This document shows, one piece after another, positions 1 through 9,847 of a DNA stretch of 63,919 bases (positions are counted from its first letter, which is position 1; each line of letters starts with the position of its first letter). The notes under the pieces are model-generated. The model was not told where the DNA came from. It worked only from the letters and a program-made list of their open reading frames with translations, and did not search any database. Source of the stretch: Onishia taeanensis (lineage in GTDB: Bacteria > Pseudomonadota > Gammaproteobacteria > Pseudomonadales > Halomonadaceae); assembly GCF_900100755.1 (NCBI RefSeq), contig NZ_FNCI01000004.1, positions 1 through 63,919 on the forward strand, read 5' to 3'. The position numbers and the translations under genes were made by a program.

Positions 1-13
1 CTGGCACTGAAAT

Positions 14-46
14 GAAGACTGCCCCGGCAAAGCCGAGGCAGTCTTC
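14..46. terminator. Hairpin downstream of fadBA, probable terminator
   Basis: A perfect 10-bp stem (14-23 with 37-46, loop of 13) lies about 95 bases past the fadA stop in the direction of fadA transcription. The tail on the minus strand is only moderately T-rich. It probably ends the fadBA message and may also serve a gene off the left edge. The rest of 1-140 shows no gene. Confidence 0.5.
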
Positions 47-140
47 TGGAGCGCCGCCCCGAGGCTGGTGACGGGTTATCACACAGCCTCCCTAAAGGCG
101 CCGTTTTTGCTTCTACTCAAGCGTTCTTGCTAGCGGGCCG

Positions 141-1346
<1,206 letters not shown>

Positions 1347-3539
1347 TCAGGCCGGGTTCTGACTTGAAGCGGCGGCATCGGAATAGAAACGCTCGCCGGC
1401 CTTGGCCATGGCGCGCAGTTTGTCGGTGGGGGCATAGAGCGGCCCCAGTTCCTCGGCTAAGCGCTCGGCCTGGGCGACGAAAGCCTCGAGGCCCATGGCA
1501 TCGATATAACGCAGCGCGCCACCGCGGAACGGCGGGAAGCCGATGCCGTAGATCAGCGCCATGTCAGCCTCTGCCGGCGTATCGACGATGCCATCTTCCA
1601 GGCAGCGCACGGTTTCCAGGCACAGCGGCACCATCATGCGTGCAATGATTTCCTCATCGGAGAAGTCTTGGCTTGCCGTGGCAAGCTCCTTGACCAGGGA
1701 AAGCGCTGCCTCGTCATCGACCTTCTTCGGCTTGCCCTTCTTGTCTTCCTCGTAGGCGTAGAAGCCCTTGGCGTTCTTCTGGCCCAGGCGCTCGGCCTCA
1801 TACATGGCCTGAATGGCCGTTTTTCCTTCGCGTGCCATGCGGTCCGGGAAGCCTTCGGCCATTACCTCATTGGCGTGCACGGCGGTATCCATGCCCACCA
1901 CATCGAGAAGGTAAGCGGGCCCCATCGGCCAGCCGAACTTCTCCATGATCTTGTCGACCCGGCGGAAGTCGGCGCCCTGCTCGACCAGCAGGCTGAAGCC
2001 GCCGAAATAAGGGAAGAGCACGCGATTGACCAGAAAACCCGGGCAGTCGTTGACCACGATCGGTGTCTTACCCATGGCGCGGGCATAGGACACGGTGGCC
2101 GCCACGGCCGCATCGCTGGTCTTCTCACCGCGGATCACTTCGACCAGTGGCATGCGGTGCACCGGGTTGAAGAAGTGCATGCCGCAGAAGTTCTCGGGAC
2201 GCTTGAGATTCTCGGCCAGGCGGGTGATCGAGATGGTCGAGGTGTTGGAGGCGAGAATGGTGTCCTCGCCGACCTGCCCTTCCACCTCGGTGAGCACCGC
2301 GTCCTTGATCTTGGGATTCTCGACCACCGCCTCGACCACCAGGTCGACGTGACCAAAATCGCCGTAGGACAGGGTCGGGCGAATGTTGGTGAGCTTCTCG
2401 GCCATCGTCTCAGTGGTGAGCTTTTTCCGTTCGACCTGCTTGGCGAACAGCTTGCGCGCCTCCTTGAGGCCAAGCTCGATGGCGTCCTCCTTGATATCCT
2501 TCATCAGGATCGGGGTGCCCTTCGAAGCGCTCTGGTAGGCGATGCCACCGCCCATGATGCCGGCCCCCAATACCGCGGTCTGATTGACCGCCTGCGCCTG
2601 CTTGACGTACTGGCTGCCCTTCTTCTTGACCACCTGGTCATTGATGAACAGGCCGACCAGGTTGTAGCAGACATCGGTCAGCGCCAGCTTGGCGAAGGCC
2701 TTGGCCTCGATGGCCTGGCAGCGCTCGCGGCCCTCGCCGGCCCCCTTCTGGATCACCTTGATGGCCTCGATGGGCGCGGGATAGTGCGGGCCTGCCTTGC
2801 CGGCCACATAACCCTTGGCGGTCTCGAAAACCATCATCTGCTCGATGGCGTCGAGCTTGAGCGGCGAGGTCTTCTCGTCGCGGCGTGCCCGGTAATCGAG
2901 CTCGCCGGCATTGGCCCGGGCCAGGATGTCCCGCGCGGCGGCCTCGAGGCACTCGCCCGGCACCACGGCATCTACGGCGCCAACCTTAAGGGCGGCATCG
3001 GCGCGATTCTCGGTGCCACCGGCGATCCATTCGATGGCGTTATCGGCGCCGATCAGACGCGGCAGGCGCACGCAGCCACCCCAGCCGGGCAGGATGCCGA
3101 GCTTGGTTTCAGGCAGGCCGATCTTGGCGGTATCGGCCATGACACGGAAGTCGGTGGTCAGGGTGATCTCACAGCCGCCACCCAGCGCCAGGCCGTTGAT
3201 GGCAGTAACGGTGGGAAACGGCAGGTCTTCGATGGCGTTGAAGATGGCGTGCACCGTCTGGTTCATCTCGACCAGATAGTCCTCGCCTTTCTCGAACAAG
3301 CCATGAAACTCGGTGATATCGGCGCCAACGATGAAGGCGTCCTTGGCACTGGTGATCACCAGACCACTCAGGCCCTGAGTCGCGGCGATGGCCTCGACCG
3401 CCTCGCCAAGCTCCGCGACCACCGCGCTGGACAGCTTGTTGACCGACTCACCCTTCAGGTCGAAGGTGAGCGTGGCGATGGGCTCGCCCCCGTTATTGGT
3501 ATCGCTCGCCACCGCGATGGCATTGCCTTGATAGATCAT
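1347..3539 (-). CDS. fadB: Fatty acid oxidation complex alpha subunit FadB
   Basis: This multifunctional enzyme carries enoyl-CoA hydratase/isomerase and 3-hydroxyacyl-CoA dehydrogenase activities. It has 730 residues, close to the 729 of E. coli. The N-terminal crotonase domain shows GGGCE (E124) and LPETK (E144), spaced 20 residues apart like the two catalytic glutamates of E. coli FadB. The NAD-binding motif [13 protein letters not shown] begins near residue 320, and [13 protein letters not shown] holds the dehydrogenase histidine. GGAG lies 8 bases before the ATG. It is the first gene of fadBA. Upstream is a -10-like hexamer with an adjacent operator-like palindrome (3587-3606), listed separately. 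Confidence 0.97.
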   Translation of the reverse strand: MIYQGNAIAVASDTNNGGEPIATLTFDLKGESVNKLSSAVVAELGEAVEAIAATQGLSGLVITSAKDAFIVGADITEFHGLFEKGEDYLVEMNQTVHAIFNAIEDLPFPTVTAINGLALGGGCEITLTTDFRVMADTAKIGLPETKLGILPGWGGCVRLPRLIGADNAIEWIAGGTENRADAALKVGAVDAVVPGECLEAAARDILARANAGELDYRARRDEKTSPLKLDAIEQMMVFETAKGYVAGKAGPHYPAPIEAIKVIQKGAGEGRERCQAIEAKAFAKLALTDVCYNLVGLFINDQVVKKKGSQYVKQAQAVNQTAVLGAGIMGGGIAYQSASKGTPILMKDIKEDAIELGLKEARKLFAKQVERKKLTTETMAEKLTNIRPTLSYGDFGHVDLVVEAVVENPKIKDAVLTEVEGQVGEDTILASNTSTISITRLAENLKRPENFCGMHFFNPVHRMPLVEVIRGEKTSDAAVAATVSYARAMGKTPIVVNDCPGFLVNRVLFPYFGGFSLLVEQGADFRRVDKIMEKFGWPMGPAYLLDVVGMDTAVHANEVMAEGFPDRMAREGKTAIQAMYEAERLGQKNAKGFYAYEEDKKGKPKKVDDEAALSLVKELATASQDFSDEEIIARMMVPLCLETVRCLEDGIVDTPAEADMALIYGIGFPPFRGGALRYIDAMGLEAFVAQAERLAEELGPLYAPTDKLRAMAKAGERFYSDAAASSQNPA

Positions 3540-3586
3540 CCATTCATCTCCAAACAGGGTTGGATGCCGGTGCCCGGCCGCGCATT

Positions 3587-3606
3587 CATACGGCCGTTTG
3601 ATTATG
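3587..3606 (-). promoter_or_regulatory. Candidate fadBA promoter -10 with overlapping PsrA-like operator
   Basis: Read on the minus strand, a CATAAT hexamer (3601-3606) is followed directly by CAAAC-GGCC-GTATG (3587-3600). The known Pseudomonas PsrA consensus is (G/C)AAAC-N2-4-GTTT(G/C), so this has one mismatch in the right half. The start of transcription would fall inside the palindrome, a typical repressor position, giving a leader of about 55 bases. No good -35 hexamer is visible. A second imperfect palindrome, TCCAA-N6-TTGGA (3549-3564), overlaps the fadB ribosome site. Confidence 0.45.
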
Positions 3607-3823
3607 GGTCAGCTTGCGCCAGCCACCGCGAAGCGTCAAGCCCCACGGTCTTAGCGAAAGGTACTAGTCCAAGGGTCTCGTTAAAGGTGCTGGTTAAAGG
3701 TGCTGGTGATAGGAGCCTAGCTGAAGAGGGAGACTTGTTCAGAGAAGGGCCTGGTCAGACAGGAGGCGAGTCAGGAAAGAAGGAAGGCATGGAATTATGT
3801 CGCGCCGGCGAAGGCGCAACCAG

Positions 3824-3863
3824 ACCCCCCGGCGATGCGAATCCGTTCGCATCGCCGGGGGGT
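3824..3863 (-). terminator. Very stable hairpin downstream of ppc, probable terminator
   Basis: An 18-bp perfect stem (3824-3841 pairing with 3846-3863) closes a TCCG tetraloop about 45 bases after the ppc stop. It lacks a long T-run on either strand, so it may also act as a 3'-end stabiliser. Confidence 0.65.
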
Positions 3864-3909
3864 TCTTAGCGCCAGTTGAACCATCAGCCGAGCGCCTCCG
3901 GGCCGGGGG

Positions 3910-6558
3910 TTAACCCGTGTTGCGCAGCCCCGCGGAGATGCCCGCCATGGTCACCATCAGGGCACGCGTCAGCGCCGGACTGATGGCGCCATCGGCATCC
4001 CGGTTACGCTGCAAAAGCTCGGCCTGCAGGCCATGCAGGGGGTCGATGTAGGGGTTGCGCACCGCGATGGCCTGATGAATCAGCGGCGTATTCTCCAAAA
4101 GCTCCTGCTGGTCGAGGATATCGAGCAGCGCCGCCTGCAGCTTGGTGAAGCGCCCGCGCAGCTCTGCGCCCAGCTCCAGCAGCCCCGGTTCGTCGACCAG
4201 GCGCCGCTCGTAGTAGGCGGCGATATCGATATCGGCCTTGGCGGAAAGCATCTCCAGCATGTCCAGATAGGTGCCGAAGAAGGGCCAGCGGCTGCGCATG
4301 TCCCGCAGCCGCTCGAGGCCACCCGGCTCGGCCAGGCGCTGAACGAAGGCCTCGCCGCTGCCAAGCCAGGCCGGCAGCATCAAGCGGGTCTGGGTCCAGG
4401 CGAAGATCCAGGGAATCGCGCGCAGGGTCTCGACGCCACCGTCCTGACGACGCTTGGTGGGACGCGAGCCCAGCGGCAGCCGGCCCAGAGAGCCTTCCGG
4501 CGTCACCGCCCGGAAATAGGGCACGAAATCCGGATTTTCGCGCACCACGCCCACATAGGCCTTGTGCGCCACTTCGGCGAGATGGTCCATCTCCTCCCGC
4601 CAGGCAGGCTCGGGGGCCGGCGGCGGCAGCAGCGTCGCCTCCAGCACCGCGCAGGCATAGATCTCCATCGAGCGCAGGGCGATGTCCGGCTGACCGAACT
4701 TGAAGCGAATCATCTCCCCCTGCTCGGTGACCCTTAGGCTGCCATTCACCGAGCCCGGGGGTTGGGAAAGAATCGCCGCGTGGGCCGGACCGCCGCCGCG
4801 ACCCACGGTGCCACCGCGACCATGGAAGAGCGTCAAATCCACGCCGTGGCGCTTGCAGACCTCGACCAGGGTCTCCTGCGCCCGGTACTGGGCCCAGGCG
4901 GCGGCCAGCTGGCCAGCATCCTTGGCCGAGTCGGAATAGCCGATCATCACTTCCTGCTCGTCGCCGGCCAAGCGGCGATAGCCCGGTAGTGCCAGCAGCC
5001 GGTCGATGACGTCGGCGGCCCGATTGAGGTCATCCAGGGTCTCGAACAGCGGCGCAATGGGTAGCGCCACGTCGCCGCCGACTTCCTTCATCAATAGCGC
5101 CACCGCCAGCACGTCGGACGGCTGGCCGGCCATGGAAATGATATAGGTGCCTAGCGCCTCGCGCTGCTCGGAGGCGACCACACGGAAGGTGTCGATCACC
5201 TCACGAGTCTCGCTGGAGCACTCCCAGCGGCGCGGGATCAGCGGGCGTCGCGAGTCGAGCTCACCAAGCAGGAACTCCTGGCGCTTGGCTTCATCCCATT
5301 CCTGATAGTGCCCCTGGCCCAGATAAGCGGTCAGCTCGTCGAATACCTGGGTATGGCGCGACGACTCCTGACGCAGATCGAGCTTGGTCAGGGTGACGCC
5401 GAACACGGCGACGCGGCGCAGGGTGTCGAGCAATACGCCGTTGGCGATGGTATCCAGGCCGACATCGCACAGCGAGCGATAGCAGGACAGCAGCGGTGCA
5501 TAGAGCTGGTCACGATGCTCGATGATCGGCCCGCCCTCGTGGGGCTCACCGTCGAGGCCCGCCTTGGCCCAGTCGCGGGTGGCCTCGACCTTGGCGGTAA
5601 GGCGCTTGAGCAGTTCCCGATAGGGCTCAGTGGCATCACCGACCTCGGCGCGCAAGGCACTGTTGGCCTTCCACATCGATAGCTCGGCCTTGAGCTGGTC
5701 AAGATCGCGCAGGTATAGGTCAGCGGCCATCCAGCGGCCCAGCAGCAGGACCTCGCGGGTGACCTTGGCGGTGACATTGGGATTGCCGTCGCGGTCACCG
5801 CCCATCCAGGAGGCGAAGCGCAGCGGCGCGGCATCCAGCGGTAGGCGCTCGCCGGCGGCCTCCAGCAAGAGGCTGTCGAGGTCGCGGTGGAAATCGGGCA
5901 CCGCCTGCCACAGCGAGTTTTCGATCACCGCGAAGCCCCACTTGGCCTCGTCGACCGGCGTTGGGCGCTCGTGGCGAATTTCGTCGGTGTGCCAGGCCTG
6001 GCTGATCAGCTCTTCCAGCCGGCCATGGACCCGGGTCAGTTTCTCGGGAGAATCGACCGTCGACTCGAGCCCGGTCAGGCAGTCATCGATGGCGTCGTAC
6101 TTCTGGATCAGCGTACGACGGATGACCTCGGTGGGATGGGCGGTCAGCACCAGTTCGACCCGCATGCTGGCCAGCGATTCGACCAGCTCGCGAGGCGAAT
6201 GGCCGGCCTTGCGTGCCCGGCTGATCAAATCGCCAAGTTCGGGCTGGGAGCCCGGCTTGTAGTCCTCGACGCGACGAAAGCGCGCCCGGTAATGCTGCTC
6301 GGCAATATTGGCAAGGTTGAGAAACTGATTGAAGGCCCGAGTGACCGGCAGCAGGTCGCGATCCGGTAGCCGGCGCAGGTACTCGATCAGCTCGCGGCGC
6401 CCTTCGGGATCGCCCTGCCGGCCGCGCTTGGCCAGGCCACGGATGGACTCGATCTTGTCGACGAAGCCCTCACCCAGATCGTCGGCGATGGTGCGCCCCA
6501 GGCTATCGCCCAGCACGCGCACATTGTCTCGCAAAGATTCATGCAGATCGTCGCTCAC
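3910..6558 (-). CDS. ppc: Phosphoenolpyruvate carboxylase
   Basis: It carboxylates phosphoenolpyruvate with bicarbonate to oxaloacetate, refilling the TCA cycle. At 882 residues it matches bacterial PEPC length (E. coli 883). Signature motifs are LVLTAHPTE with the catalytic histidine, GYSDSAKDAG, the glycine loop FHGRGGTVGRGGGP, and the conserved C-terminus ending in a Gly after NT. An in-frame ATG exists at 6564, but the GGAGGG ribosome site touches it; the GTG at 6558 sits 6 bases after that site and gives the usual MSDDLHESLR start, so GTG is preferred. It appears to be a single-gene unit with its own terminator. Confidence 0.96.
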   Translation of the reverse strand: MSDDLHESLRDNVRVLGDSLGRTIADDLGEGFVDKIESIRGLAKRGRQGDPEGRRELIEYLRRLPDRDLLPVTRAFNQFLNLANIAEQHYRARFRRVEDYKPGSQPELGDLISRARKAGHSPRELVESLASMRVELVLTAHPTEVIRRTLIQKYDAIDDCLTGLESTVDSPEKLTRVHGRLEELISQAWHTDEIRHERPTPVDEAKWGFAVIENSLWQAVPDFHRDLDSLLLEAAGERLPLDAAPLRFASWMGGDRDGNPNVTAKVTREVLLLGRWMAADLYLRDLDQLKAELSMWKANSALRAEVGDATEPYRELLKRLTAKVEATRDWAKAGLDGEPHEGGPIIEHRDQLYAPLLSCYRSLCDVGLDTIANGVLLDTLRRVAVFGVTLTKLDLRQESSRHTQVFDELTAYLGQGHYQEWDEAKRQEFLLGELDSRRPLIPRRWECSSETREVIDTFRVVASEQREALGTYIISMAGQPSDVLAVALLMKEVGGDVALPIAPLFETLDDLNRAADVIDRLLALPGYRRLAGDEQEVMIGYSDSAKDAGQLAAAWAQYRAQETLVEVCKRHGVDLTLFHGRGGTVGRGGGPAHAAILSQPPGSVNGSLRVTEQGEMIRFKFGQPDIALRSMEIYACAVLEATLLPPPAPEPAWREEMDHLAEVAHKAYVGVVRENPDFVPYFRAVTPEGSLGRLPLGSRPTKRRQDGGVETLRAIPWIFAWTQTRLMLPAWLGSGEAFVQRLAEPGGLERLRDMRSRWPFFGTYLDMLEMLSAKADIDIAAYYERRLVDEPGLLELGAELRGRFTKLQAALLDILDQQELLENTPLIHQAIAVRNPYIDPLHGLQAELLQRNRDADGAISPALTRALMVTMAGISAGLRNTG

Positions 6559-6689
6559 AGACATCCCTCCTGTCGGCTATTGGCATTGTTGACCCGCTAC
6601 TGCAATGGGCGACTCCCGCGATGAGATGCCTGTCCTCGGGCGCGAGCGCCGTGTCTTGTTGTTCGTCTTGCGGCCGACCCGCTTGGCCA

Positions 6690-7565
6690 TCAGGCCGGTG
6701 TTTCGCCGTTTCGCTCAAGCGCCTCATCGTTCTTTTCATCCGCCTTGGCGGTCTGCCAATGCGCTTCCATGTCCTCGAGTGTGACCTGGCCTAGCACCTT
6801 GCCCTCGTCGGCGAGCGCCGACTCCACGTGACGAAACCGCCGCTCGAACTTGGCGTTGGTGCCGCGCAGACGCTGCTCGGGATCGGTCTTCAAGGTGCGG
6901 GCGAGATTGACCACCGCGAACAGCAGATCGCCGACTTCCTCGCCGGCATGTTCCTGATCGCCGGCGGCCAAGGCCTCCTCGACCTCGTCGAGCTCCTCGC
7001 GGATCTTGTCCAGGACGCCGCGATGATCGGGCCAGTCGAAACCGACCCGTGCGGCACGCTTGGAAAGCTTGGCGGCGCGGCTCAGTGCCGGCAGGTTGCG
7101 GGGCACGTCGTCGAGCACCGAAACGGCCTTGGTATCTTGATCTGCTCGCTCGGCACGTTCATCGGCCTTGAGCGACTCCCAGCGGGAGTGTACCTGGGCG
7201 GCCTCGACCTCGGCGGCACTCTTGCCGTCGCGGCGAGACCCCAGAGTGCCATCGGGAAAGACATGGGGATGACGGCGCAGCATCTTGGCGGTCAGCACAT
7301 GCACCACGTCGTGGAAGTCGAACCGCCCCTCTTCGCGACCGAACTGGCTGTAATAGACCACCTGGAACAACAGGTCGCCAAGCTCCCCCGGCAGTTCAGC
7401 GTAGGCGCGCCGCTCGATGGCATCGGCGACCTCGTAGGCCTCCTCGAGGGTGTGCGGTACGATCGAGTCCCAGTCCTGCTTGAGATCCCAGGGGCAACCC
7501 TGGTCGGCATCGCGCAGCACGGCCATCAGGGTCAGCAGGTCATCGAGACGGTAACGCTCGCTCAT
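6690..7565 (-). CDS. mazG: Nucleoside triphosphate pyrophosphohydrolase MazG
   Basis: MazG hydrolyses NTPs and dNTPs to monophosphate and pyrophosphate, and in E. coli it also affects the ppGpp level. The 291-residue protein shows two MazG domains. The first carries CPWDLKQDWDS and the EEAYEVADAIE helix of metal-binding acidic residues; the second carries VGFDWPDHRGVLDKI and EELDEVEEAL. Its ATG overlaps the relA stop codon by one base (TGATG), so translation is coupled to relA, and the GGAGGA site lies within the end of relA. It is the last gene of cysM-rlmD-relA-mazG. Confidence 0.95.
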   Translation of the reverse strand: MSERYRLDDLLTLMAVLRDADQGCPWDLKQDWDSIVPHTLEEAYEVADAIERRAYAELPGELGDLLFQVVYYSQFGREEGRFDFHDVVHVLTAKMLRRHPHVFPDGTLGSRRDGKSAAEVEAAQVHSRWESLKADERAERADQDTKAVSVLDDVPRNLPALSRAAKLSKRAARVGFDWPDHRGVLDKIREELDEVEEALAAGDQEHAGEEVGDLLFAVVNLARTLKTDPEQRLRGTNAKFERRFRHVESALADEGKVLGQVTLEDMEAHWQTAKADEKNDEALERNGETPA

Positions 7566-9841
7566 CAGCGTCCTCCCTTGCGGGGGGGCTTGCTCTTGGC
7601 GCCGCTTCTCAGGCGCTTGACGTCGAGCACGTTGGAAAGCTGCTGGATGCGCGAGAACAGCCGCCCCAGGGTCTCCAGGCCATCGACCTCGAGGGTAATG
7701 GTCATTCTGGCCAGGCCCTCGACCTCATCGGTCTGGGTGTTCACGGACAGCACATTGACCTTGTCGTTGCTCAGCACCCCGGTCACATCGCGCAGCAGTC
7801 CCGAACGGTCCCAGGCTTCGATCTCGATATCCACCGGATAGCGGGTCGCCGCCCGTTCACCCCATTCCACCTCGATGATGCGCTTGGGCTCGTCCATGCG
7901 CAGTTGAAGGATGTTGGGGCAGTCCTGGCGGTGCACGGTGACGCCGCGCCCCTGGGTGATGAACCCGACGATATGCTCGCCGGGCACCGGATGGCAGCAG
8001 TTGGCCATGCTGGTCTTGAGGTTGCCGACCCCCAGCACGGTAATGCCCTGATCGCCGGCGGCCGGCTTTTCGCGGCGCGGTTTGGCCAGCAGCCGGTCGA
8101 GCTGCTCCTGGTCATCGTGCTCGCCAAATAGCTGCTGGGCCTGATGAAGCACCTGGCCGATGCGCAGGTCACCGGCGCCGATGGCGGCATACATGTCCTC
8201 GGGCGTGGCGTAGTTAACCTTCTGCGCCAGGGTGGTGAGGTCGATATCCTCGACGTCGAGGCGCTTCATCTCCTTGTCGAAGAGCGCCTTGCCTTCATCC
8301 AGGTTCTGGCCGCGGGCCTGCTGCTTGAACCAGGCCTGAATCTTGGCCCGGGCCCGGGAGGTACGCACGAAGCCCACGGACGGGTTGAGCCAGTCGCGGC
8401 TGGGCCCACCCTTGGTGGCGGTCAGTATCTCGACCTGCTGGCCGGTCTGCAGCTCGTAGGTCAGCGGCACGATGCGACCGTTGACCTTGGCGCCGCGGCA
8501 GCGATGGCCGATCTCGGTGTGTACCCGGTAGGCGAAATCGATCGGTGTGGCCACCCGCGGCAGATCGATGACGTGGCCGTCGGGAGTAAAGACGTAGATA
8601 CGATCCGGCGCCACATCGCTCGAGAGCCCTTCGCGCAGGTCGCCGAAACCGCCGACTTCCTCCTGCCATTCAAGCACCTGACGCAGCCAGGCGATCTTGT
8701 CTTCGTAGCTGCGGCTCTTGGCCTTGGTGTCGTGGCCCTTGTAGCGCCAGTGGGCACAGACGCCGAGCTCTGCCTCCTCGTGCATGGTGAAGGTGCGGAT
8801 CTGAATCTCGAGCACCTTGTTATCGGGGCCGAACACGGCGGTATGCAGCGACTGGTAACCGTTTTTCTTGGGGTTAGCGATGTAATCGTCGAATTCGTTG
8901 GGCACGTGGTGCCAGCGGGAATGCACGATACCCAGCACCGTGTAGCAGTCGGCTACCCGGGGCACCAGGATGCGCACGGCGCGCACGTCGTAAACCTGGG
9001 AGAAGTCGATGTGCTTGCGCTGCATCTTCCGCCAGATCGAATAGATATGCTTGGCGCGACCGTCGACGTCGTACTCGTGGATGTCCTGGGCTTCCAGAAG
9101 CGCCTTGAGGGTGCTCACCACATCGTGGATATAGCCGGTACGATCGAGGCGCTTCTCGGCCAATTGCTTGGCGATCGACTTGTACTCGGCTTCGTGGAGA
9201 TAGCGAAAGGACAGGTCCTCGAGCTCCCACTTGAGGTGGCCGATGCCCAGCCGGTGCGCCAGCGGGGCATAGATGTCGAACACCTCGCGCGCCACTCGCA
9301 GACGCTTGTCGCGGGTGGCGTCCTTGACCTGACGCAGGGCGCAGGTGCGCTCGGCGATCTTGATCAGCGCCACGCGCACGTCATCGATCATGGTCACCAG
9401 CATGCGCCGCAGGTTGTCCTGCTGGTTGTACTGGGACATGTCCTGACTCGGCAGGGCCTGATGGCTGATCGCCGCCATGTGCAGCACGCCTTCGATCAGG
9501 GTGGCGACTTCCTGGCCGAAGCGCTTCTCGACGGCCTCGACCGAGATCAACTTGACGCGCACAGAGCGATACAGCACGGCGGCTTCCAATGCGGTCTGGT
9601 CGAGCTTGAGTTCGCCGAGAATATCGGCCATCTCGAGCCCCATCCGATAGTTCGAGCGGTTGCCAAGCCCGAATGAGTGCGCCGGGGTTGCTTCATCGGC
9701 GAGGCTGCAGGCCAGCTCGCAGGCGTCACGCATCCGCGCTGGGTCGGTAAGCACGGTGTCCTCGCCGAGGCGGGCCAGCCATTGGTCGAGGTCTACCTCG
9801 CCGTCGTCGGTCAACGGCTGGTCATCACGCACCTTTACCAT
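7565..9841 (-). CDS. relA: GTP pyrophosphokinase RelA
   Basis: RelA makes (p)ppGpp on ribosomes stalled with uncharged tRNA. The 758-residue protein has a degenerate HD hydrolase region at about residues 50-200 that lacks the His-Asp metal pair (the RelA rather than SpoT pattern). The synthetase domain carries the EFDDYIANPKKNGYQSLH motif; EFDD marks RelA-type enzymes. A TGS domain follows (RIYVFTPDGHVIDLPRVATP), then the zinc-finger-like region with CCHPVPGE and a C-terminal ACT domain. It lies 6 bases after rlmD and overlaps mazG by one base, the same arrangement as in Pseudomonas. Confidence 0.97.
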   Translation of the reverse strand: MVKVRDDQPLTDDGEVDLDQWLARLGEDTVLTDPARMRDACELACSLADEATPAHSFGLGNRSNYRMGLEMADILGELKLDQTALEAAVLYRSVRVKLISVEAVEKRFGQEVATLIEGVLHMAAISHQALPSQDMSQYNQQDNLRRMLVTMIDDVRVALIKIAERTCALRQVKDATRDKRLRVAREVFDIYAPLAHRLGIGHLKWELEDLSFRYLHEAEYKSIAKQLAEKRLDRTGYIHDVVSTLKALLEAQDIHEYDVDGRAKHIYSIWRKMQRKHIDFSQVYDVRAVRILVPRVADCYTVLGIVHSRWHHVPNEFDDYIANPKKNGYQSLHTAVFGPDNKVLEIQIRTFTMHEEAELGVCAHWRYKGHDTKAKSRSYEDKIAWLRQVLEWQEEVGGFGDLREGLSSDVAPDRIYVFTPDGHVIDLPRVATPIDFAYRVHTEIGHRCRGAKVNGRIVPLTYELQTGQQVEILTATKGGPSRDWLNPSVGFVRTSRARAKIQAWFKQQARGQNLDEGKALFDKEMKRLDVEDIDLTTLAQKVNYATPEDMYAAIGAGDLRIGQVLHQAQQLFGEHDDQEQLDRLLAKPRREKPAAGDQGITVLGVGNLKTSMANCCHPVPGEHIVGFITQGRGVTVHRQDCPNILQLRMDEPKRIIEVEWGERAATRYPVDIEIEAWDRSGLLRDVTGVLSNDKVNVLSVNTQTDEVEGLARMTITLEVDGLETLGRLFSRIQQLSNVLDVKRLRSGAKSKPPRKGGR

Positions 9842-9847
9842 GGTGCT

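Larger units (their letters stand above)
3540..3909. other. 370-base spacer between fadB and ppc
   Basis: No gene is supported here. The part next to fadB holds its promoter and the operator-like palindrome. The middle contains a 13-bp direct tandem repeat, TTAAAGGTGCTGG twice (3681-3706), with a related degenerate copy just upstream. The part next to ppc holds a very strong hairpin at 3824-3863. Plus-strand reading frames through here are antisense extensions from fadB. Confidence 0.6.

Noticed and set aside
1668-3869. 733-residue plus-strand open frame
   Set aside because: It is antisense to fadB, full of His, Gly, Asp and Leu without any domain, and is explained by codon bias in GC-rich DNA.
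8144-9676. 510-residue plus-strand open frame
   Set aside because: Antisense to relA, which has all family motifs; no ribosome site or recognisable domain.
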